Below, one piece after another: positions 57,998 to 64,000 of a DNA stretch of 64,000 nucleotides. The position numbers were made by a program, and so were the translations under genes. The notes below the pieces were generated by a model. That model was not told the origin of the DNA. It made no database searches and saw only the letters and a list, made by a program, of their open reading frames with translations. How positions within the stretch are numbered: position 1 is the stretch's first letter; each line of letters starts with the position of its first letter. This stretch comes from Granulicatella seriolae (GTDB lineage Bacteria; Bacillota; Bacilli; Lactobacillales; Aerococcaceae), in NCBI RefSeq assembly GCF_024543085.1, contig NZ_JANHNZ010000003.1, positions 1 to 64,000 of the forward strand, read 5' to 3'.

Positions 57998-58939
57998 ATG
58001 GGATTTGTTGAAATTAAAGATTTAAAAGTACATTATCCAATTCGTAGTGGATTCTTCAACCGAGTGACCGACCATGTCTATGCGGTAGACGGTGTCAATA
58101 TGGAGATTGAAGAAGGGAAAACATATGGTCTAGTAGGAGAGTCTGGTTCTGGTAAATCTACCATTGGTAAAGCCATCATTGGCTTAGAACCGATTACTTC
58201 TGGATCAGTTTTCTATGAAGGAGAAGATGTTACCAATAAGGCTAGAAAGCGTGATTCAGCCTACAACCGTAACGTTCAAATGATCTTCCAAGATTCGTTA
58301 TCTAGTTTTAACCCTAAGAAGAGAATTTTAGACATTATTGCAGAACCAATTCGTAACTTCGACCGTTTGTCACCTGAAGAGGAAAAACGCAAAGTTTCAG
58401 AATTATTAGATATTATTGGCTTGAGTGATGAAGCCTTAGCTAAGTATCCGCACCAATTCTCTGGTGGACAACGCCAACGGATAGGGGTAGCTCGTGCCAT
58501 TGCAAGTAACCCTCGTTTGATTATTGCGGATGAACCTGTATCTGCACTAGATTTATCCGTTCAAGCACAGGTCTTAAACTACATGAAACGAATTCAAGAA
58601 GAGTATAACTTAAGCTACTTGTTCATTTCCCATGATTTGGGTGTAGTGAAACATATGTGTGACTACCTATCCATTATGTACCGTGGACGGTTTGTAGAAG
58701 TTGGGGGTAAACAAGACATTTATGGTGACCCACAACATATTTATACCAAAAGATTATTGTCTGCAATTCCTTCTATTGACCCTGTCAACCGCCAGGCAAA
58801 TAAAGAAAGACGTATTGCTACAGAACTTGAATACCAAAATAATCATAGTCACTATTATGATGAAAAGGGTAGAGTATATGATTTGCAAAGATTATCAGAT
58901 ACTCATGCCGTAGCCTTACGCCCAGAAGGAGGACAATAA
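57998..58939 (+). CDS. Peptide ABC transporter ATPase (AppF/OppF type)
   Basis: Second ATPase of the second importer. 313 residues. Walker A GESGSGKSTIGKA (about 47-59), signature FSGGQRQRIGVARAI (about 153-167), Walker B LIIADEPVSALD (about 172-183), FISHDLGVVK. The tail after 270 is His/Tyr-rich (NNHSHYYDEKG) and unlike OppF. ATG 57998 after GAAGAGGAGGCC. 1 nt separates it from the permease. Confidence 0.93.
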   Translation: MGFVEIKDLKVHYPIRSGFFNRVTDHVYAVDGVNMEIEEGKTYGLVGESGSGKSTIGKAIIGLEPITSGSVFYEGEDVTNKARKRDSAYNRNVQMIFQDSLSSFNPKKRILDIIAEPIRNFDRLSPEEEKRKVSELLDIIGLSDEALAKYPHQFSGGQRQRIGVARAIASNPRLIIADEPVSALDLSVQAQVLNYMKRIQEEYNLSYLFISHDLGVVKHMCDYLSIMYRGRFVEVGGKQDIYGDPQHIYTKRLLSAIPSIDPVNRQANKERRIATELEYQNNHSHYYDEKGRVYDLQRLSDTHAVALRPEGGQ

Positions 58940-58940
58940 G

Positions 58941-59903
58941 ATGTGGAAAACAATTCTTCGACGTGTATTATTAATGATTCCTCAAGTTATTATCTTGAGT
59001 ATTATCGTGTTTGCTATCGCTAAAATGATGCCCGGTGACCCGTTTTCTGGAATGATTACACCTGATACTGATCCAGCTACCATTGAGGCACTTCGTCAAC
59101 AATATGGCTTTTATGACCCAATCCATGTCCAATATTTCCGTTGGGTGGGGGATGCTTTACAAGGTGATTTTGGAATGAGTTATACCTACCGTTTACCAGT
59201 TACTAGATTAATCGGTGAACGAATTACCAATACGATTTGGTTATCATTAGTTACTTTAATCATCACTTATTCTATTTCTCTTCCTTTAGGGATGCTAGCT
59301 GGACGCTACCAAAACTCTTGGATTGACCGTTTTGTGGTTGTCTATACCTTTATCACTTATTCAATTCCAGTCTTCGTATTCGCCCTAATCCTCTTATGGT
59401 TATTTGGATACACATTAAACTGGTTCCCAACACGTGGTTCAGTAATGTCAGGGATTCCGGCGGGCACTTTTTCTTATTACCTCAGCCGCTTCCACCATCT
59501 ATTATTACCGGCCTTTACCATGGCTATCTTATCGACGACCGGTACGGTGCAGTACTTACGTACAGGGGTTATTGATGCGAAGAGCCAAGACTATGTTCGT
59601 ACAGCCAGAGCTAAAGGGGTTCCAGAACGTGTTGTTTACAACAGACATATCTTCCGTAACTCTATCTTGCCAATCGCAGCATTCTTTGGTTATGAGTTAA
59701 CGGGGTTAATCACAGGTTCGGTCTTTATTGAAACCATCTTCTCTTACCCAGGGATGGGGAACTTATTTATCTCAGCGATTACATCACGTGACTACAGTGT
59801 TATCTTGGCACTAATGCTCTTGTTTGGTCTAGCCACCTTACTGGGTACCTTGTTATCTGATATTATCATGAGTATTGTCGACCCACGTATCCGCGTACAA
59901 TAA
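58941..59903 (+). CDS. Peptide ABC transporter permease (AppB/OppB type)
   Basis: 320 residues, six membrane helices. Starts WKTILRRVLLMIPQVIILSI; MMPGDPF (about 29-35) is a family signature. EAA loop VRTARAKGVPERVVYNRHIF (about 219-238), then the conserved GSVFIETIFSYPGMG. ATG 58941 follows CAGAAGGAGGACAATAAG. 21 bp precede the next permease. Confidence 0.93.
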   Translation: MWKTILRRVLLMIPQVIILSIIVFAIAKMMPGDPFSGMITPDTDPATIEALRQQYGFYDPIHVQYFRWVGDALQGDFGMSYTYRLPVTRLIGERITNTIWLSLVTLIITYSISLPLGMLAGRYQNSWIDRFVVVYTFITYSIPVFVFALILLWLFGYTLNWFPTRGSVMSGIPAGTFSYYLSRFHHLLLPAFTMAILSTTGTVQYLRTGVIDAKSQDYVRTARAKGVPERVVYNRHIFRNSILPIAAFFGYELTGLITGSVFIETIFSYPGMGNLFISAITSRDYSVILALMLLFGLATLLGTLLSDIIMSIVDPRIRVQ

Positions 59904-59924
59904 AAGAAGGAGGTTTTCGTAGAT

Positions 59925-60848
59925 ATGGAGCAACAAAATATGAACATGCAAGAAGAAATAGAAATGGAAACAAATGAAGCTACCCCTACACCACCTGCCG
60001 GATTTCAAGTAATTGTACGTGAATTCGCTAAAGATAAAGTGGCAATGGCAGCTTTAATTATACTAATTACATTATTGCTAGCTATTTTTATCGGTGCTTT
60101 ATTTATAGATACAGAATCAGCCATGAAGGTTAATCTCTTGTCACGCTTTAAAGCACCAGGTGGACAATATATACTTGGAACTGATGAAGGTGGGCGTGAT
60201 GTCTTCCTACAAATGATAATCGGTGCACGTAATTCTATCGTTATCGGATTTTCAATTACAATTATTACTAGTATTATCGGGGTATCAATTGGTATCATCT
60301 CTGGTTATTTTGGTGGTGCAATTGATTCAGTTATTATGCGTATTGTAGACTTTATCATGATTTTACCGACATTGATGATTATTATCGTTTTTGTAACGAT
60401 TATTCCAACCTACAGTGTATATCACTTTGTCCTTATCATGAGTGCTTTCTACTGGACAGGGAAAGCTCGGTTAATTCGAAGCAGAACCTTGTCGGAAGCA
60501 AGACTTGATTATGTGAATGCCTCAAAAACACTAGGTTCAAGCAATATACAGATTATGCTTCGTGAAATCCTGCCAAACTTAAGCTCACTGATCATTGTTA
60601 ACTTGACCTTAAGTTTTGCTGGTAATATCGGTATTGAAACTGGTTTGAGTTACTTAGGGTTCGGTTTGCCATACACTAGTCCAAGTTTAGGCACCTTGAT
60701 TTCTGCAGCCAAAACAGCAGACATCATCGAGAACAAAACATGGATTTGGTTGCCAGCAGCGCTATTGATATTGGTTATGATGTTGTGTATCAACTATATC
60801 GGTCAAGCACTTCAACGTGCAGCTGACTCAAAACAACGTTTAGGATAA
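59925..60848 (+). CDS. Peptide ABC transporter permease (AppC/OppC type)
   Basis: 307 residues. N-terminal acidic tail of about 20 residues (EQQNMNMQEEIEMETNEATP), one helix, an extracellular loop shorter than in the first cluster's OppC, then five helices. GTDEGGRDVFLQMI (about 84-97) is the conserved GTDxxGRD signature. EAA loop VNASKTLGSSNIQIMLREIL (about 197-216). ATG 59925 after GAAGGAGGTTTTCG. Terminator follows. The order A-D-F-B-C differs from the first cluster (A-B-C-D-F), so the two are not a simple recent duplication. Confidence 0.93.
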   Translation: MEQQNMNMQEEIEMETNEATPTPPAGFQVIVREFAKDKVAMAALIILITLLLAIFIGALFIDTESAMKVNLLSRFKAPGGQYILGTDEGGRDVFLQMIIGARNSIVIGFSITIITSIIGVSIGIISGYFGGAIDSVIMRIVDFIMILPTLMIIIVFVTIIPTYSVYHFVLIMSAFYWTGKARLIRSRTLSEARLDYVNASKTLGSSNIQIMLREILPNLSSLIIVNLTLSFAGNIGIETGLSYLGFGLPYTSPSLGTLISAAKTADIIENKTWIWLPAALLILVMMLCINYIGQALQRAADSKQRLG

Positions 60849-60860
60849 GATCATACAAAG

Positions 60861-60899
60861 AAAGGTGGTCTCACGGAGATGTGGGAGCCGCCTTTTTTT
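60861..60899 (+). terminator. Terminator of the second peptide transporter cluster
   Basis: AAAGGTGGTCTCAC (60861-60874) pairs with GTGGGAGCCGCCTTT (60881-60895) with wobble pairs, followed by a seven-T run. Confidence 0.85.
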
Positions 60900-60927
60900 G
60901 TTTGGCTGTACTTGCTTGCTTTTCTTA

Positions 60928-60956
60928 TTGGTTTATGAAGTAAAATACGGTACAAT
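60928..60956 (+). promoter_or_regulatory. Promoter of the 60992-61847 gene pair
   Basis: TTGGTT (60928-60933) and TACAAT (60951-60956) are 17 bp apart, 36 bp upstream of the first start codon. Confidence 0.55.
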
Positions 60957-60991
60957 AGAGAGGTATTCATATAGGAAGGTGTCGATGAATT

Positions 60992-61414
60992 ATGACCAAT
61001 ATTACAGATGCGATTGACCAATTGTTTGAGGAAAAAGGTTTGCCCTTAAAAAAAGAGCAAGCTGCTGATGGAAACTTTGTCTATAATGGCATGTTTACGC
61101 TTCAACCAAATAAGCCCATTCATTTTAGTTTAGTTGTGCAAAACCAAGAGGACGTAGCCGATTACCAGGTTGTCTTTGATGAGTTAGCATTTGTGACTAG
61201 TTTTGATAAAAAGGCTGCTGTTTTAGAAAGGCTTAATGCTTTAAATATTTCCCAAACAGCTCATTATACGGCGATTCTAGCTGCTGATGGGGAAATCTAT
61301 ATTAGAGTAGTTTCAAGAATTTCAAAGGAAAATGTCAAACCACTTTATGATATTATGGTAGTCGGTTCCAGCATTGCCTACCAGTTATTGCCAAACCTAG
61401 CTGAGGTTATTTAG
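60992..61414 (+). CDS. Uncharacterised cytoplasmic protein
   Basis: 140 residues, acidic, no signal or membrane segment. I do not recognise it. A predicted alpha/beta pattern has an amphipathic N-terminal helix (ITDAIDQLFEEKGLPLKKEQ), strands around 28-60 and 66-75, and a C-terminal helix ending LLPNLAEVI. The fold pattern is loosely like YbjN or secretion-chaperone types, but this is only an impression. ATG 60992 follows AGGAAGGTG. It lies 1 nt before the NusG-II gene, so the two are co-expressed and may be linked in function. Confidence 0.7.
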   Translation: MTNITDAIDQLFEEKGLPLKKEQAADGNFVYNGMFTLQPNKPIHFSLVVQNQEDVADYQVVFDELAFVTSFDKKAAVLERLNALNISQTAHYTAILAADGEIYIRVVSRISKENVKPLYDIMVVGSSIAYQLLPNLAEVI

Positions 61415-61415
61415 C

Positions 61416-61847
61416 ATGAACAAGCTTAAAAGCTATCATCAACAAATTCGTCCTTGGGATGTGTGGATTGTTTTGGCGCTCTTAGTTTTGTCATTTTTAC
61501 CAAATGTACTCTTTGCCTTGCAAGAGGCTAGGGCTGCTGATGCTAAAAATAATGCTCAAGTGATTGCTGTCATTACCATTGATGGGCAGGAGGTTAAGCG
61601 AGTTGCTCTTACCGAAGAGACTCCCAATGAGCTCTTCACCTATTATCCACATGACAACCAGTACAATATTATCGAAGTTGATGGGACTCGTATTCGGGTT
61701 AAAGAGGACAATAGTCCCGACCAGATTGCGGTGCGTACGGGCTGGATATCTAAGCCGGGGCAAACAAGTATTTGTTTGCCACATGGTTTAATGATTGAAA
61801 TTATTTCTAACACGGGTCAGGTAGACGATACGATTATACCTTTATAA
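61416..61847 (+). CDS. NusG domain II-containing membrane-anchored protein
   Basis: 143 residues. A single N-terminal membrane segment (about 18-36) acts as anchor, followed by a NusG_II-type small domain: VIAVITIDGQEVKRVAL, NIIEVDGTRIRVKEDNSPDQ and the typical GWISKPGQTSICLPHGLMI with its Cys (about 124). This family is extracytoplasmic and has no settled function; it is often near heme, quinone or electron-transfer genes, which are absent here. It starts at ATG 61416, 1 nt after the previous stop. Confidence 0.82.
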   Translation: MNKLKSYHQQIRPWDVWIVLALLVLSFLPNVLFALQEARAADAKNNAQVIAVITIDGQEVKRVALTEETPNELFTYYPHDNQYNIIEVDGTRIRVKEDNSPDQIAVRTGWISKPGQTSICLPHGLMIEIISNTGQVDDTIIPL

Positions 61848-61848
61848 C

Positions 61849-61896
61849 AAAAGCTAATTCGCTTCTCGAAACTAGAAGAGGATTAGCTTTTCTTTC
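61849..61896 (+). terminator. Terminator before topB
   Basis: AAAAGCTAAT (61849-61858) pairs with ATTAGCTTTT (61882-61891); an inner CTTCT/AGAAG pair extends it. T-rich on both sides, so it may work both ways. Confidence 0.82.
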
Positions 61897-61928
61897 ATAA
61901 ATTCAATTGAAAAGGATGTTACTTTACG

Positions 61929-64000
61929 ATGAAAAAACGACTGATATTAGCTGAAAAACCTTCAGTAGCCAAAGATATCGCCCGCGTCCTACATTGCACA
62001 CAGGCTAAAAATGGCTATTTTGAAGGTAAAGATAGCATTGTGACTTGGGCTTTGGGCCACTTAGTCACACTTGCTGAACCAGAGTTTTATGACCAAAAAT
62101 ACAAGACCTGGAACTTAGACGACCTACCTATGTTACCAGATAAAATGAAGTTGACCGTTATGAAGCAGACGTCAAAACAATTCAATCAAGTCAAATCACT
62201 CTTGCACCGCCAAGATGTGGGTGAGATTATTATAGCGACTGATGCAGGACGAGAAGGGGAGCTAGTGGCCCGTTGGATTATTGTACAGGCTAAAGTTAAT
62301 AAACCTATGAAACGTTTGTGGATTTCTTCTGTTACCGATAAGGCCATTAAGGAAGGCTTTCAGAAGCTAAAACCTGCTGCTAAGTATTATTCTCTTTATG
62401 AAGCAGCTCAAGCTCGTGCACAGGCGGATTGGTATGTTGGTCTAAATGTTACGAGAGCTCTAACTACCAAGTTTAACGCCTCGTTAAACAGTGGTCGTGT
62501 TCAAACACCAGTTGTAGCTATGGTGGCAAAAAGAGAAGAAACCATACGAAATTTTAAAGAAAAGTCATTCTATGGTATCAAGTTAATCACTAAGTCAGGT
62601 GACATCTTCATTTGGAAAGAGGGCAAAGGGATTGATCGCTTCAATCGTCAAGCGGTTCAGGAAAAACTAAAGACTTTAGAGGGCAAGCCTGCTAAAGTTA
62701 GTCACCTGAATCAGTCCAAAAAACAGAAGAAGGCACCTTTATTGTTTGATCTAACGGAATTGCAGCGAGAAGCCTTCCAAAAATTTGGCTATAGTCCAAA
62801 GGAAACCTTGAACATTTGTCAGAGCTTATATGAGAGCCACAAGGTTTTAACTTATCCTCGGACAGATTCCAGGTATTTAAGTTCGGATATGGCTGAGACT
62901 ATAGGAGATCGCTTAAAAGCGGTTTTGACGAATGATTTTAAGGAATACCGCTACTTACTAAAACAGTCTGTTCCTAAGTCTAACAAGGCTATCTTTAATG
63001 ACCAAAAAGTTTCTGACCACCATGCTATCATACCGACAGAAGTGGCCATACCAAGATCTCGCTTGAGTCAAAAGGAATTGGCGATATACGACTTGGTTGT
63101 CAAACGATTTATCGCTGTATTTTTAGCCGATCAAATGGTGGAGGAAAGAGAGATAGAGCTGGTTGTTGCTGGTGAAACATTCACCCTTAAAAACCAAGTG
63201 ACCCTCCAAGTAGGTTGGACGGCAGTTTACGACAAAGGAGAAAAGGAGAGCAAAACTCTTTACCACTATAAGCTTGGTGAGCAGGTTTCAGTTGACCATC
63301 TCCAAGAAACAGTCGGCTCCACCAAGGCACCAGCATACTTCAACGAGGCAACTTTACTGTCTGCTATGGAAAATCCCACTGCTTTTATGCAAACGGAAGA
63401 TAAGTTACTCAAAGAGACTTTGAAAAAAACTGGAGGGCTAGGCACTGTAGCAACGCGAGCGGACATCATGGATAAACTATTTTCCTCCTTCCTATTGGAG
63501 AAAAAAGGGCAGGCCATAATGACGACCAGCAAAGGCAAGCAATTGCTTGACCTAGTACCCCAAGCCATGAAATCTCCCGAATTAACCAGTCAATGGGAAA
63601 TTCAACTTGGTCAGATTGAAGAAGGAAGCCTGTCCAAGGATGAATTCATCAAAAACATCAAACATTACACCAAGGACTTAGTTAGCGAAATTAAAAAAAG
63701 CCAAGAGAATTTCAAACACGATAACTTATCAGGTAAAAAATGCCCCGACTGTGGCAAAGCCTTGCTTGAAGTTAATGGTAAGAAAGGGAAACTTTTGGTT
63801 TGCCAAGACCGAGAGTGTGGCTACCGTAAGAATCTAGCTCGTATAACCAACTCTCCATGCCCACAATGTAGAAAGAAACTTAGTCTAGTTGGAGAGGGTG
63901 AGGGTCAATTATTTGTCTGCTCTTGTGGTTACCGAGAAAAATATAGTCATTTTATAGAACGGAAAAAAGGCAAATCTGGCGGTAAAGCAGACAAAAGAAG
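61929..64000 (+). CDS. topB: DNA topoisomerase III (type IA), 3' end beyond the window
   Basis: Single-strand-passing topoisomerase that decatenates recombination and replication intermediates. 690 codons are in view with no stop; the sequence runs off the right edge and is probably within a few tens of codons of its end. N-terminal TOPRIM domain (LILAEKPSVAKDIARVL about 5-21; ATDAGREGELVARW about 102-115), SLNSGRVQTPVVAMVAKRE (about 187-205), catalytic Tyr in LTYPRTDSRYL (about 306). Two zinc-ribbon motifs lie at the end (CPDCGKALL and CQDRECGY; CPQCRKKL and CSCGYREK, about 605-675). ATG 61929 after AAAAGGATG. It is a single gene with a terminator before it. Confidence 0.93.
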   Translation, partial: MKKRLILAEKPSVAKDIARVLHCTQAKNGYFEGKDSIVTWALGHLVTLAEPEFYDQKYKTWNLDDLPMLPDKMKLTVMKQTSKQFNQVKSLLHRQDVGEIIIATDAGREGELVARWIIVQAKVNKPMKRLWISSVTDKAIKEGFQKLKPAAKYYSLYEAAQARAQADWYVGLNVTRALTTKFNASLNSGRVQTPVVAMVAKREETIRNFKEKSFYGIKLITKSGDIFIWKEGKGIDRFNRQAVQEKLKTLEGKPAKVSHLNQSKKQKKAPLLFDLTELQREAFQKFGYSPKETLNICQSLYESHKVLTYPRTDSRYLSSDMAETIGDRLKAVLTNDFKEYRYLLKQSVPKSNKAIFNDQKVSDHHAIIPTEVAIPRSRLSQKELAIYDLVVKRFIAVFLADQMVEEREIELVVAGETFTLKNQVTLQVGWTAVYDKGEKESKTLYHYKLGEQVSVDHLQETVGSTKAPAYFNEATLLSAMENPTAFMQTEDKLLKETLKKTGGLGTVATRADIMDKLFSSFLLEKKGQAIMTTSKGKQLLDLVPQAMKSPELTSQWEIQLGQIEEGSLSKDEFIKNIKHYTKDLVSEIKKSQENFKHDNLSGKKCPDCGKALLEVNGKKGKLLVCQDRECGYRKNLARITNSPCPQCRKKLSLVGEGEGQLFVCSCGYREKYSHFIERKKGKSGGKADKR

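Overview
The window is AT-rich, gene-dense DNA from a low-GC Gram-positive bacterium, most likely a member of the Lactobacillales. The evidence is an Enterococcus hirae-style V-type ATPase operon (ntpFIKECGABD), the Firmicutes-type (class II) GalT, RNase J2, ThiT, the ordered block gmk-rpoZ-priA-fmt-rsmB-stp-stkP-rsgA-rpe-thiN, strong AGGAGG ribosome binding sites and frequent TTG starts. I cannot name a genus from the sequence alone.

Layout. 1-2000: the tail of an unidentified reading frame, then an IS1634-like insertion sequence ending about 12 bp from the galT stop. 2000-4760: the galKT operon on the minus strand, with a promoter and a LacI/GalR-type operator. 5.2-9.4 kb: comEA, comEC and holA (DNA uptake, and clamp loading at the replication fork). 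9.4-18 kb: rpsT (minus), SOS-controlled uvrB, rpsO and pnp with structured leaders, asd and rnjB. 18-20.7 kb: thiT, cls, and a small minus-strand gene whose promoter carries two LexA-type boxes. 20.8-29.5 kb: a nine-gene rotary V-ATPase operon whose ring subunit carries the Na+-site residues known from E. hirae. 29.8-47 kb: the housekeeping block gmk to plsX. 47.5-61 kb: two complete oligopeptide ABC transporter clusters (order A-B-C-D-F, then A-D-F-B-C) on either side of acpP and a MazG-like gene. 61-64 kb: two small uncharacterised genes and topB, which runs off the end.

The most unusual feature is a family of five dispersed intergenic elements (here R1-R5: 4830-5099, 14821-15067, 38420-38558, 40941-41193 inverted, 47079-47259). 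Four share a well conserved core of 111-112 nt. In every copy the core is enclosed by long inverted-repeat arms. The arms differ in sequence between loci but are complementary within a locus (33/33, 30/32, 32/32 and 34/35 bp), and R2 and R4 show a compensatory G-C/A-T exchange. R3 is a decayed copy that has lost part of the core but keeps a 13-bp stem. All copies have A-rich left and T-rich right ends and could act as bidirectional terminators or structured RNAs. I see no gene in the window that would mobilise them.

Other points of interest are an SOS-regulated YolD-like gene without its usual polymerase partner, long closed hairpins in front of priA and recG, an opp cluster lying between plsX and acpP, and a duplicated terminator segment flanking the MazG-like gene.
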